This document shows, one piece after another, positions 1 through 7,641 of a stretch of 21,501 nucleotides of DNA. This DNA comes from JANMEX01 sp043776635. GTDB taxonomy: Bacteria > Pseudomonadota > Alphaproteobacteria > Rhizobiales > Rhizobiaceae. Position 1 is the stretch's first letter. Each line of letters opens with the position of its first letter. The translations under genes were made by a program, and so were the position numbers. The notes under the pieces are model-generated. The model saw nothing but the letters and a program-made list of their open reading frames with translations, was not told the origin of the DNA and searched no databases. The DNA is taken from NCBI GenBank assembly GCA_043776635.1, contig JAYVRA010000075.1:1-21501 (forward strand), read 5' to 3'.

Positions 1-294
1 TGGACCTGTTAATTTTGACGAAATGGCAGGCGAATGGCGAAACTATGCAAGGAAAACAGTGAAGGACTGGCCGTGGCCCGTTCAAACTGTTTGACGCCGC
101 AGAGTGAAGTCAGTTGCCTTTTGGTGTCCAAATCGGGCGCTTTCCGGCGATTGCGTTGTCGCAAACGCTTGCCACCCGAAGAGGCGATAGCAACATGCCC
201 GCATTTCCTGCGCCTTCGCTCCTGTGCCTTGACACTTGGCACTCACCAAGAATCACCTCGACCATTTCGTCAAAATTAACAGGTCCAGACCCTA
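1..294. mobile_element. MITE-like inverted-repeat element, copy 1 (left end cut by window)
   Basis: Bases 1-26 are a perfect reverse complement of 262-287, so the element has long terminal inverted repeats; the right end continues with GACCCTA to 294. The same sequence, with indels, recurs at 13904-14171, where the complete left end (TAGGGTC...) is visible; here the outermost bases lie outside the window. The interior shares long identical blocks with copy 2 (about 18-60, 83-118 and 130-170) but has extra bases around 171-198 and 223-239. No transposase is encoded: the open frames inside shift relative to copy 2. The short length, terminal inverted repeats and apparent TA at both ends of copy 2 suggest a non-autonomous element mobilised by an IS630/mariner-type transposase. 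The family name is unknown to me. Confidence 0.8.
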
Positions 295-297
295 AGG

Positions 298-420
298 CTA
301 CTCATGCAGTATCATAAACGCCTGTGACGCTTGCCCCTTGGTGGCATCCGGCTGGTTGCACGATGTTAAAAACGCCATCGAGATAAAAAACAAACTTACC
401 ACTCCTGAAATCTGTGTCAT
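298..420 (-). CDS. Predicted small lipoprotein, 40 residues
   Basis: The minus strand holds an open frame of 40 residues that is too short for usual cut-offs. It starts with ATG at 420-418, preceded by AAGGGA with an 8-base spacer (good ribosome binding site), and ends in TAG at 300-298. The product has a short N-terminus, a hydrophobic stretch at about residues 6-18 and the lipobox L-T-S-C with Cys21, followed by NQPDATKG and a short tail. This is the layout of a signal-peptidase-II lipoprotein such as entericidin-like peptides, although no specific family is recognised. The stop lies four bases beyond the end of the adjacent inverted-repeat element, so the element may have inserted at, or trimmed, the 3' end. 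It is divergent from enolase. Function unknown; existence is supported by RBS plus lipobox only. Confidence 0.55.
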   Translation of the reverse strand: MTQISGVVSLFFISMAFLTSCNQPDATKGQASQAFMILHE

Positions 421-439
421 TTTAGTTGTCCCTTCGGTT

Positions 440-460
440 TGCGATTATCCTCAAATCGCA
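440..460. promoter_or_regulatory. Perfect 7-bp inverted repeat in the lipoprotein/eno divergent region
   Basis: TGCGATT (440-446) and AATCGCA (454-460) form a perfect inverted repeat around a 7-base spacer. It lies 20 bases upstream of the minus-strand lipoprotein start and about 190 bases upstream of the eno start. It could be an operator or a stem in the lipoprotein leader. There is no T-tract, so it is not a terminator. Confidence 0.25.
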
Positions 461-646
461 GCCCGCCGCCACCGGTGAAGGTCTAAGCCAATTGCGGCGC
501 CGATGAGTCCAAGCCGATGAACTCTGGTTTCATTATCTTTCATGTCGTGAGCGCACAGCCGACATTCACAAACCTGTTTCCTTTTTCTGCAAATCTGCTT
601 TATGGGGCAAACACATTCAAATTCCCCAACGAAAGGAACTCTCCAA

Positions 647-1924
647 GTGACCGCAATTGTAGACATTATTGGCCGTGAAATTCTCGATAGCCGTGGCAAT
701 CCCACGGTCGAAGTTGACGTGATTTTGGAAGATGGCTCGTTTGGCCGCGCGGCGGTTCCATCTGGCGCTTCCACTGGCGCTCACGAAGCCAGCGAATTGC
801 GGGATGGCGGCACGCGCTATCTTGGTAAGGGCGTTGAAAAGGCGGTCCACAATGTCAACACTGAGATTTTCGATGCCATTGGCGGCATGGATGCTGAAGA
901 GCAAATCCTCATCGATGAAATCATGATTGATCTGGATGGCACGCCGAACAAAGCCCGTCTCGGTGCAAACGCCATCCTCGGCGTATCGCTTGCCGTCGCC
1001 AAAGCCGCAGCGGAATCCGCAGGCCTGCCGCTCTATCGCTATGTCGGCGGCACAGGTTCGCGCCTGCTGCCAGTTCCAATGATGAACATCATCAACGGCG
1101 GTATGCACGCTGATAATCCAATCGACTTTCAAGAATTCATGGTTGTACCTTATGGCGCGGAAAACATCCGCGAAGCCGTGCGCATGGGTTCGGAAATTTT
1201 CCACACACTGAAGAAGCGCCTCAAAGATGCCGGCCACAACACCAATGTCGGTGATGAAGGCGGCTTTGCGCCAAACTTGGCAAGCCCGGAAGCGGCTCTC
1301 GATTTCATCGTCTCATCCATCGAAAAGGCAGGGTATAAGCCCGGCGTTGACGTTGGCATCGCGCTCGATTGTGCTGCGACTGAATTCTACAAGGACGGCC
1401 ACTATGTCTATGAAGGCATGGGTGGCAAGAAATTAACATCAACCGAACAAGCCAAATTCCTCGCCAAGCTCGCGACAGATTATCCGATTTTCTCCATCGA
1501 AGACGGCATGTCTGAAGATGATTGGGAAGGCTGGAAGACACTCACTGATTTAGCCGGCAAGACCTGTCAGTTAGTCGGCGATGATCTCTTCGTCACCAAC
1601 ACCAATCGCTTGACCGATGGCATCAAGAGGGGCGTTGCGAACTCCATTCTGGTTAAAGTCAACCAGATCGGCACGCTGACAGAAACGCTGAACGCCGTCG
1701 AAACCGCGCACAAGGCGGGCTACACATCCGTCATGTCGCATCGCTCCGGCGAGACCGAAGATGCAACCATTGCCGATTTGGCAGTTGCGCTAAACTGTGG
1801 CCAAATCAAAACTGGGTCGCTTGCCCGTTCAGACCGCACCGCCAAGTACAACCAGCTTATCCGCATTGAAGAAGGTCTCGGCACACAGGCACGCTATGCC
1901 GGGAAGTCCATATTGAAGGCGTAA
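647..1924 (+). CDS. eno: Enolase (phosphopyruvate hydratase)
   Basis: Cytoplasmic glycolytic enzyme that interconverts 2-phosphoglycerate and phosphoenolpyruvate with Mg2+. The frame is open from an ATG at 602, but the GTG at 647 is the better start: AAAGGA at 632-637 sits 9 bases upstream, and the product then begins TAIVDIIGREILDSRG and is 425 residues, the usual alphaproteobacterial length. Numbered from that GTG, the family landmarks are the SGAST loop (39-43), NVGDEGGFAP with Glu204, the metal ligands Asp241, Glu285 (SIEDGM) and Asp312 (LVGDDLF), the catalytic lysines Lys337 (VKVNQ) and Lys388 (IKTGS), and the signature SHRSGETEDA at 364-373. Nothing is missing or truncated. A stem-loop follows the stop, so it appears to be transcribed separately from the Sel1 gene downstream. 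Confidence 0.97.
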   Translation: MTAIVDIIGREILDSRGNPTVEVDVILEDGSFGRAAVPSGASTGAHEASELRDGGTRYLGKGVEKAVHNVNTEIFDAIGGMDAEEQILIDEIMIDLDGTPNKARLGANAILGVSLAVAKAAAESAGLPLYRYVGGTGSRLLPVPMMNIINGGMHADNPIDFQEFMVVPYGAENIREAVRMGSEIFHTLKKRLKDAGHNTNVGDEGGFAPNLASPEAALDFIVSSIEKAGYKPGVDVGIALDCAATEFYKDGHYVYEGMGGKKLTSTEQAKFLAKLATDYPIFSIEDGMSEDDWEGWKTLTDLAGKTCQLVGDDLFVTNTNRLTDGIKRGVANSILVKVNQIGTLTETLNAVETAHKAGYTSVMSHRSGETEDATIADLAVALNCGQIKTGSLARSDRTAKYNQLIRIEEGLGTQARYAGKSILKA

Positions 1925-1949
1925 ATATCCTTAAATTTTGAACGTTTAC

Positions 1950-1979
1950 AGCCCCGTCAGATTTTAATCTTGCGGGGCT
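1950..1979 (+). terminator. Probable terminator after eno
   Basis: AGCCCCG (1950-1956) pairs with CGGGGCT (1973-1979), and inside it AGATT (1959-1963) pairs with AATCT (1966-1970), giving a long stem with a two-base tip. A short T-rich stretch (GTTGATTTTA) follows. The stem is strong but the T-tract is poor, so termination may be incomplete. Confidence 0.6.
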
Positions 1980-2071
1980 CGTTGATTTTAACCGCTGGCT
2001 ATCCCTGCTTTTGACAGTTTTGAAAATATGTATCACAATCATCCCGGGGCAATAAAACGGGAAGGTGCGTT

Positions 2072-4345
2072 ATGCATAAACTTGTCAGTCTTGCTCTTTT
2101 GGCGGCGGTATTTCCAACTCACAGCTTTGCTCAATCAAGTCCTCCATTAACCGCATCACAAGCTTTGGTACGGCTCTGTGATCTTGGTGCGTCCTCACCT
2201 TTCGATAAGGACCGGTCTTCCGGAGTTGCCGGGATTAAAGGCGATTTGATCGATGTAAATGTCGCCATTCCTGCTTGCGAAGCGGCTGTTGCGGATGCGC
2301 CAAACGATGTTCGAATGCTCTTCAATCTTTCGCGTGCGATTTCCATGTCCGGAGATCAAGCACGGGCGTTTAAGCTTGCAGAGCAGCTGGATGGTCAAGG
2401 AAACCTGCTAGCCACGAATAACCTTGGTAATGCTTATTCGAGAGGACTTGGCGTTACCAAAGATTTGCCGCGAGCATTTGCTCTGTTTCAAAAAGCTGCT
2501 AACGGCGGCGTTAGCGTTGCGATGTATAATGTCGCCCGAGCTTTGTGGGATGGCGAGGGCGCGGCTGCCAATCAGGAAGAAGCAATAAATTGGTATAAGC
2601 GTTCGGCTGAAGGCGGTTATGAGGAATCCATGACTGCACTCGGGTCCATATACTCGGGACGCCCTACAAAAGAAGACAAAGCCCGGGCGATAGACTGGTA
2701 TAAAAAGGCTTCAGAATCAGGTTCTGCCGAAGGCACATTCAGCTACGCAAAAATGTTAGAAAGCGGCGACGGCGTTCCAGTAGACCTGAAAACAGCAGCG
2801 GACCTTTATTTGAAAAGTGCCAATCTTGGCAATATTGCTGCGATGAACAACTATGGCCTGATGCTTAAGACAGGAACCGTGTTGCCACAGGATATAGTGC
2901 AAGCGGTATATTGGTATAACAAGGCAAGCGACGGCGGCAACCGGGTTTCGATGAATAATTTAGGTGTCATGTTCCAAGATGGTGATGGCATGGCGAAAGA
3001 TGATGTGGCCGCCGTCAAATGGTATAAAAAGGCGGCAGAGGCCGGCCACTTCGCCGGTATGACCAATTATGCTGCGATGCTTGATGCAGGCACGGGAATT
3101 GCCCAAGATTCAGTGCAAGCGCTCGATTGGTACCGGAAAGGTGCAGAGGGTGGATATCCATACGGTATGGCCGTTTATGGAAAAATTTTTGAAGAAGGTC
3201 GCGGTGTCGCGATTGACACGAAGGTTGCTGCCGACTGGTATAAAAAGAGTGCCGATGCCGGCGATGCGACGGGAATGCGCAGTCTAGCTATGCTTTATGA
3301 TACTGGAACCGGCGTTGATAAAGATCCAAAACTTGCTGCGCAATGGCACAAAAAAGCCGGTGATGCGGGCGATGCTGCATCTATGGTTGACTATGGCTAT
3401 GCGCTGGAAACCGGAGCCGGCGTAACCGCTGATGCCGCCGCTGCTGCTGATTGGTATAGCAAAGGTGCGGAGGCCGGAAATGCCATTGGCATGAAAAATT
3501 ATGGCATCATGCTTGAAACTGGCAATGGCGTTACAAAAGACGTTAATGCTGCGCTTGATTGGTATCATAAAGCTGCCGATGCTGGCGACGCCGCCTCAAT
3601 GACTAATGCTGGCTATTTGCTAGAAAAAGGTGAGGGGATTGATCATGACCCTCTTGAAGCCGCTCTTTTATATAAGCGCGGAGCAGAAGCTGGCGATGCG
3701 ACAGGGATGCGCGATTATGGCAGCATGCTCGAAAGTGGTTTTGGTGTGGCAAAAAATCCAGAGCTGGCAGCCAGCTGGTACCAAAACGGCATTGATGGCG
3801 GCGATGCCGCCTCTTTCACCAGCCTTGGTTACCTTTACGAGAAAGGCACGGGTGTTGAAAAAGACCTCAAATCTGCCGCTGACTATTATCTCAAAGGTGC
3901 AGAAGCTGGCGATGCGCAGGGCATGAGCAATTATGGGTATATGCTATCAATCGGCAGTGGCGTTGCAAAAGACCTGAGCGGATCGGCACATTGGTATCTT
4001 AAAAGTGCAGATGCTGGAAATGGCGACGGATTGAACAATTATGGCTACGCGCTGGAGAATGGCTACGGTGTGCCAAAGGACATTAAGCTTGCGGCGACTT
4101 ATTATCAAAAGGCGGCTGATGCCGGTAATTTGACGGCGCTTGGCAATCTTGGCTGGTTCAAAGAGGTTGGTCGCGGCGTGGTTAAAGATACTGCGGCGGC
4201 ATACGCACTCTATCTTCAAGCTGCGGAGGCGGGCGACATCTATGGGATGAAAAGTGTCGCGCGAATGCTCCATGCCGGAACCGGTGTGGCCAAAGATCAT
4301 AAAACAGCGCGTGATTGGGATAGGAAAGTTCTCGAAGCCAGCTGA
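2072..4345 (+). CDS. Exported Sel1-repeat protein, 18 repeats
   Basis: The 757-residue product starts with a signal peptide (MHKLVSLALLAAVFPTHSFA, probable cleavage before QSSPP), so it should act in the periplasm or at the envelope. After a non-repeated stretch to about residue 109 comes an unbroken run of 18 Sel1-like repeats. All units are 36 residues except the third (35). They follow the pattern A(M)xNYGxMLExGxGVxKDxxxAxxWYxKxAxAG and reach almost to the C-terminus. Sel1 repeats are alpha-alpha solenoids of the TPR superfamily that usually act as protein-binding scaffolds. No enzymatic domain is visible. The start is supported by GGGAAGG at 2059-2065. The gene stands between eno and ftsB, which are often close neighbours in this group, so it looks like an insertion into that pair. 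The binding partner cannot be told from the sequence. Confidence 0.9.
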   Translation: MHKLVSLALLAAVFPTHSFAQSSPPLTASQALVRLCDLGASSPFDKDRSSGVAGIKGDLIDVNVAIPACEAAVADAPNDVRMLFNLSRAISMSGDQARAFKLAEQLDGQGNLLATNNLGNAYSRGLGVTKDLPRAFALFQKAANGGVSVAMYNVARALWDGEGAAANQEEAINWYKRSAEGGYEESMTALGSIYSGRPTKEDKARAIDWYKKASESGSAEGTFSYAKMLESGDGVPVDLKTAADLYLKSANLGNIAAMNNYGLMLKTGTVLPQDIVQAVYWYNKASDGGNRVSMNNLGVMFQDGDGMAKDDVAAVKWYKKAAEAGHFAGMTNYAAMLDAGTGIAQDSVQALDWYRKGAEGGYPYGMAVYGKIFEEGRGVAIDTKVAADWYKKSADAGDATGMRSLAMLYDTGTGVDKDPKLAAQWHKKAGDAGDAASMVDYGYALETGAGVTADAAAAADWYSKGAEAGNAIGMKNYGIMLETGNGVTKDVNAALDWYHKAADAGDAASMTNAGYLLEKGEGIDHDPLEAALLYKRGAEAGDATGMRDYGSMLESGFGVAKNPELAASWYQNGIDGGDAASFTSLGYLYEKGTGVEKDLKSAADYYLKGAEAGDAQGMSNYGYMLSIGSGVAKDLSGSAHWYLKSADAGNGDGLNNYGYALENGYGVPKDIKLAATYYQKAADAGNLTALGNLGWFKEVGRGVVKDTAAAYALYLQAAEAGDIYGMKSVARMLHAGTGVAKDHKTARDWDRKVLEAS

Positions 4346-4439
4346 AAGTTGATTATTATTGTTAAAATGTCTGCAAAATTGTAACCGCCGGTTAAGCATA
4401 ACCATGCCAAATGGCATAGCTATCGCGGGGAATAATCAC

Positions 4440-4754
4440 ATGTGGACACGCCAAAAAAAGAGAACTCGCCGTGGTAAATTTGTGTTGCCATTACTCACGC
4501 TTGTTTGCCTGAGCTATTTTGGTTTTCATGCGTTTCACGGCAGTTTTGGTATATATTCCAGCGAGCAATTGGAAACGCAGAAAAAAGTACTCACCGAACA
4601 ATTAGCACTTCGCACTAATGAGCGTGAAGCATTGGAACGCCAGGTGGCGCTGCTGGAAGATGGTACAGTCGAACGCGATATGTTGGACGAGCAGGCGCGA
4701 CGGGCACTGAATTTTTCCAAGCCAAGTGATCTGACTATATTGCGACCATTTTAA
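4440..4754 (+). CDS. ftsB: Cell division protein FtsB / septum formation initiator
   Basis: The 104-residue product has the FtsB/DivIC layout: a short basic cytoplasmic N-terminus (MWTRQKKRTRRGK), one membrane helix at about 14-33, then a periplasmic coiled coil at about 41-73 with regular leucines, and a short tail containing RDMLDEQARRALNFSKP. FtsB forms a complex with FtsL and FtsQ that activates septal peptidoglycan synthesis. The open frame extends upstream to other ATGs (for example 4404), but the ATG at 4440 is preferred because GGGG at 4427-4430 gives a 9-base spacer and because MWTR is the usual N-terminus in Hyphomicrobiales. Position between enolase and pdhA is the classical alphaproteobacterial context and supports the call. 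Confidence 0.88.
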   Translation: MWTRQKKRTRRGKFVLPLLTLVCLSYFGFHAFHGSFGIYSSEQLETQKKVLTEQLALRTNEREALERQVALLEDGTVERDMLDEQARRALNFSKPSDLTILRPF

Positions 4755-4769
4755 CAAAATTCATAGATT

Positions 4770-4784
4770 AACTGAATATCAGTT
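4770..4784. promoter_or_regulatory. Inverted repeat after ftsB
   Basis: AACTGA (4770-4775) and TCAGTT (4779-4784) are perfect inverted repeats around ATA, 16 bases after the ftsB stop. There is no T-tract, so this is either a weak transcript end or a protein-binding site in the ftsB-pdhA gap. Confidence 0.2.
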
Positions 4785-4847
4785 TATCAATAAATTATTA
4801 AGCCAATTCAGTGCGTTAAATGCATAGCTGACTTGCAACTCCCTATC

Positions 4848-4875
4848 TTGCGTGACGCAATTACCGTGATATGGT
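4848..4875 (+). promoter_or_regulatory. Candidate pdhA promoter overlapped by a 13-bp palindrome
   Basis: TTGCGT (4848-4853) and TATGGT (4870-4875) with a 16-base spacer resemble a sigma-70 promoter 36 bases upstream of the pdhA ATG. TTGCGTGACGCAA (4848-4860) is a perfect palindrome around a central G and covers the -35 position, which is where a repressor or an activator could bind. The promoter assignment is by eye. The identity of any regulator is unknown. Confidence 0.35.
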
Positions 4876-4910
4876 AGTAATGACGATTAAGCCGCTTTAG
4901 GGAGCGAAAG

Positions 4911-5942
4911 ATGGCAGCAACGGCCAAAAAACTTGTCTCAGCAAAATCAAACAGCGGTGTGCCGGTAACGCCTGCACCGATGCAGTTCACCAAAGCACAA
5001 GAGCTACATACTTACCGCGAAATGCTCATGATCCGCCGTTTTGAAGAAAAAGCCGGACAGCTTTACGGTATGGGCGTGATTGGCGGCTTCTGCCATTTGT
5101 ATATCGGGCAAGAGGCCGTTGTCGTCGGGATGCAACTGCTGGCAAAAGAAGGCGATCAACTCATCACCGCCTACCGCGACCACGGTCATATGCTGGCTTG
5201 CGGGCTTCCCGCGCGCGGCGTGATGGCCGAGCTTACCGGCCGCCGCAATGGCTTGTCGAAGGGCAAGGGCGGCTCGATGCACATGTTTTCCAAAGAGAAG
5301 AATTTTTACGGTGGCCACGGCATCGTCGGAGCGCAGGTCTCGCTTGGTACAGGTTTGGCGTTTGCCAACCACTATCGCGGCAATGACAATGTTTCCATGA
5401 CCTACTTCGGCGACGGCGCTTCCAATCAGGGCCAAGTCTATGAGAGCTTCAACATGGCCTCGCTCTGGAAGCTGCCGTGCATCTACGTCATTGAAAACAA
5501 TCAATATGCCATGGGCACAGCGGTTCATCGCTCGTCCGCCGAAACCGAATTTGCTAATCGTGGCATCTCGTTCAAAATTCCCGGCATCCAAGTCGATGGC
5601 ATGGATGTTCGCGCTGTAGCTGCTGCTGCGGAACTGGCCATGGAATGGTGCCGCTCCGGCAAGGGGCCGATAATTTTGGAAATGAAGACTTATCGTTATC
5701 GTGGCCACTCCATGTCCGATCCGGCGAAATACCGCTCCAAGGACGAGCTGCAAAAGATGCGTTCCGAGCATGATCCGATTGAGCAAGTGCGCGACCGGTT
5801 GTTTGCCAATAAATGGGCAACGGAAGATGATTTGAAGGCGATTGATAAGGGAGTGCGCGAGATTGTGGCTGATGCTGCTGATTTCGCACAAGCCGATCCG
5901 GAGCCGGATGCGTCGGAATTGTGGACTGATATACTCATTTAA
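4911..5942 (+). CDS. pdhA: Pyruvate dehydrogenase E1 component, alpha subunit
   Basis: The 343-residue subunit pairs with PdhB to form the thiamine-diphosphate-dependent E1, which decarboxylates pyruvate and passes the acetyl group to the lipoyl arm of E2. The ThDP motif runs from GDGASNQGQ (GDG at 167-169) to ENNQYAMGT (Asn196-Asn197). GGSMHMF (120-126) and the loop RYRGHSMSDPAKYRS near residue 265 are typical of E1 alpha. Length matches the short bacterial heterotetrameric type. GGAG ends 6-7 bases before the ATG. It is the first gene of the pdh cluster, and a small membrane-protein gene starts 12 bases after its stop. Confidence 0.96.
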   Translation: MAATAKKLVSAKSNSGVPVTPAPMQFTKAQELHTYREMLMIRRFEEKAGQLYGMGVIGGFCHLYIGQEAVVVGMQLLAKEGDQLITAYRDHGHMLACGLPARGVMAELTGRRNGLSKGKGGSMHMFSKEKNFYGGHGIVGAQVSLGTGLAFANHYRGNDNVSMTYFGDGASNQGQVYESFNMASLWKLPCIYVIENNQYAMGTAVHRSSAETEFANRGISFKIPGIQVDGMDVRAVAAAAELAMEWCRSGKGPIILEMKTYRYRGHSMSDPAKYRSKDELQKMRSEHDPIEQVRDRLFANKWATEDDLKAIDKGVREIVADAADFAQADPEPDASELWTDILI

Positions 5943-5954
5943 GGGTGACGTAAA

Positions 5955-6248
5955 ATGGCAAGCGGGATTGATCTGCAGACCATTTTGTTAGCGCTGGGCG
6001 TGATCGCGCTGTTTGGCTGGTTTTTTTGGCACACTGCGGTGAGCATGGTCGGAAGCGTAAAGAATTTAGGTGAAATTATAGACGGTACTTCCGCCCGTCA
6101 GAGGGCGGAATTGGAATATGAAGCAAAGCATGGCCCGCGCCCTTGGTGGTATCGGGCCGCCCAAAAGATTTTGATCCTGTTTTGGATCGTCTTTGCGGGT
6201 TGGGTTATTTGGAACTTTGTTCAGGGCAAACAAATCCTGGGCTTATAA
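5955..6248 (+). CDS. Small two-helix membrane protein inside the pdh operon
   Basis: I do not recognise the family. The 97-residue product has two hydrophobic helices, about 8-32 (LLALGVIALFGWFFWH) and 71-89 (ILILFWIVFAGWVIWNF). Between them is a charged loop (GEIIDGTSARQRAELEYEAKHG) ending in PRPWWYR, so it is probably a membrane hairpin rich in tryptophan. GGGTG lies 7 bases before the ATG. It sits 12 bases after pdhA and 15 bases before pdhB in the same direction, so co-transcription is very likely. The usual Hyphomicrobiales cluster has pdhA and pdhB adjacent, so its presence here is odd. A link to the PDH complex is suggested only by position. Confidence 0.75.
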   Translation: MASGIDLQTILLALGVIALFGWFFWHTAVSMVGSVKNLGEIIDGTSARQRAELEYEAKHGPRPWWYRAAQKILILFWIVFAGWVIWNFVQGKQILGL

Positions 6249-6263
6249 TTTGGTGAGGAAAAT

Positions 6264-7628
6264 ATGCCAATCGACATTCTGATGCCAGCCCTATCGCCAA
6301 CGATGGAGGAGGGCAAACTTTCAAAGTGGGTCAAAAAAGAGGGCGACAAAGTCAGGCCCGGCGACGTGATTGCGGAAATCGAGACCGACAAGGCAACGAT
6401 GGAAGTTGAAAGCGTTGACGAGGGCGTATTGGCCAAAATTATGGTCGCTGAGGGCACAGAGAGCGTCAAGGTCAACGCGGTGATCGCCGTTCTGGCGCAA
6501 GATGGCGAAGATGTGAACGCCGCGCTTGCCGTCAAGCCGGTTGAAGCTGCTGCCACCGTTACCGCGACTGTTGTTGCCGCGCCCGTAGCGGCCACACCAA
6601 AGTCTGCACCAACGCCTTCGGATCCGTCAATTCCCGCCGGCACTGAAATGGTCTCTACCACGGTGCGCGAAGCACTGCGCGATGCGATGGCCGAAGAAAT
6701 GCGCCGCGATGAAAAAGTATTCATCATGGGCGAAGAAGTGGCCGAATATCAGGGCGCTTACAAAATTACGCAGGGCCTGTTGCAAGAATTCGGCGCCAGA
6801 CGCGTTATTGATACGCCGATTACAGAACATGGCTTTGCCGGTATCGGTGTCGGCGCAGCGATGACGGGGCTCAGGCCCGTCATCGAGTTCATGACGTTTA
6901 ACTTTGCCATGCAAGCCATTGATCAGATTATCAATTCTGCTGCCAAGACGCTCTATATGTCCGGCGGGCAGATGGGCGCACCGATTGTATTCCGTGGTCC
7001 AAACGGCGCGGCGTCCCGCGTCGGCGCGCAGCACAGTCAGGATTATGCCGCATGGTACAGCCACATTCCGGGCCTGAAAGTCGTTCAGCCTTATACCGCT
7101 GCCGACGCCAAGGGTCTTCTCAAAGCTGCCATTCGCGATCCCAATCCGGTAATCTTTTTGGAAAACGAAATCCTTTACGGACAGTCATTTGATGTGCCGA
7201 AGATTGATGATTTCGTGCTCCCAATCGGCAAGGCCCGCGTTCATCGCACAGGCAAAGATGTCACGCTGGTGTCTTTCTCCATCGGCATGACCTATGCCGT
7301 GAAAGCAGCTTCCGAGCTTGAAAAAGAGGGCATTGAGTGCGAGATCATCGATCTGCGCACCATCCGCCCGCTCGACATCGACACAGTGCTGGCCTCCGTC
7401 ATGAAAACGGGCCGCTGCATCACTATTGAGGAAGGCTATCCGCAGTCCTCCGTCGGCGACCATATTGCTTCACAAATCATGCAGCGTGCGTTTGACTATC
7501 TCGACGCGCCGGTCATCACCATCACGGGCAAAGACGTGCCGATGCCATACGCCGCCAATTTGGAAAAGCTGGCATTGCCAAATGTCGGTGAAGTGATCGC
7601 GGCTGTTAAAGCCGTTACGTATCGCTAA
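6264..7628 (+). CDS. pdhB: Pyruvate dehydrogenase E1 component, beta subunit, with N-terminal lipoyl domain
   Basis: 454 residues in two parts. Residues 1-80 are a biotinyl/lipoyl domain with the lipoylation motif IETDKATME (Lys43). An Ala/Val/Thr-rich linker (about 85-125) leads to the transketolase-like E1 beta domain, which starts near STTVREALRDAMAEEM and contains MGEEVAEYQGAYKITQGL, DTPITEHGFAG and the C-terminal segment. A lipoyl domain fused to E1 beta is a known feature of alphaproteobacterial PDH; the ordinary E1 beta is about 330 residues. The lipoyl domain closely resembles that of pdhC in protein and DNA, which suggests duplication or ongoing exchange. GTGAGGA precedes the ATG. 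It is followed after 13 bases by pdhC. Confidence 0.96.
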   Translation: MPIDILMPALSPTMEEGKLSKWVKKEGDKVRPGDVIAEIETDKATMEVESVDEGVLAKIMVAEGTESVKVNAVIAVLAQDGEDVNAALAVKPVEAAATVTATVVAAPVAATPKSAPTPSDPSIPAGTEMVSTTVREALRDAMAEEMRRDEKVFIMGEEVAEYQGAYKITQGLLQEFGARRVIDTPITEHGFAGIGVGAAMTGLRPVIEFMTFNFAMQAIDQIINSAAKTLYMSGGQMGAPIVFRGPNGAASRVGAQHSQDYAAWYSHIPGLKVVQPYTAADAKGLLKAAIRDPNPVIFLENEILYGQSFDVPKIDDFVLPIGKARVHRTGKDVTLVSFSIGMTYAVKAASELEKEGIECEIIDLRTIRPLDIDTVLASVMKTGRCITIEEGYPQSSVGDHIASQIMQRAFDYLDAPVITITGKDVPMPYAANLEKLALPNVGEVIAAVKAVTYR

Positions 7629-7641
7629 GGGGACAAGTGCA

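Noticed and set aside
34..279. Open reading frame inside inverted-repeat copy 1, with a similar peptide stretch in copy 2
   Set aside because: The shared stretch appears only because the DNA is repeated. Indels between the copies shift the frame on either side, so the frame is not under coding selection.
602..646. Longer enolase start at ATG 602
   Set aside because: It would add 15 residues not seen in enolases. AAAGGA in front of GTG 647 and the standard N-terminus favour the shorter form.
5004..5891. Long minus-strand frame opposite pdhA, and similar ones opposite eno, pdhC and lpd
   Set aside because: These are mirror frames of strongly biased coding sequence, lacking ribosome binding sites and recognisable domains.
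6264..6520. Lipoyl domain on pdhB as a novel fusion
   Set aside because: An N-terminal lipoyl domain on E1 beta is an established feature of alphaproteobacterial pyruvate dehydrogenase.
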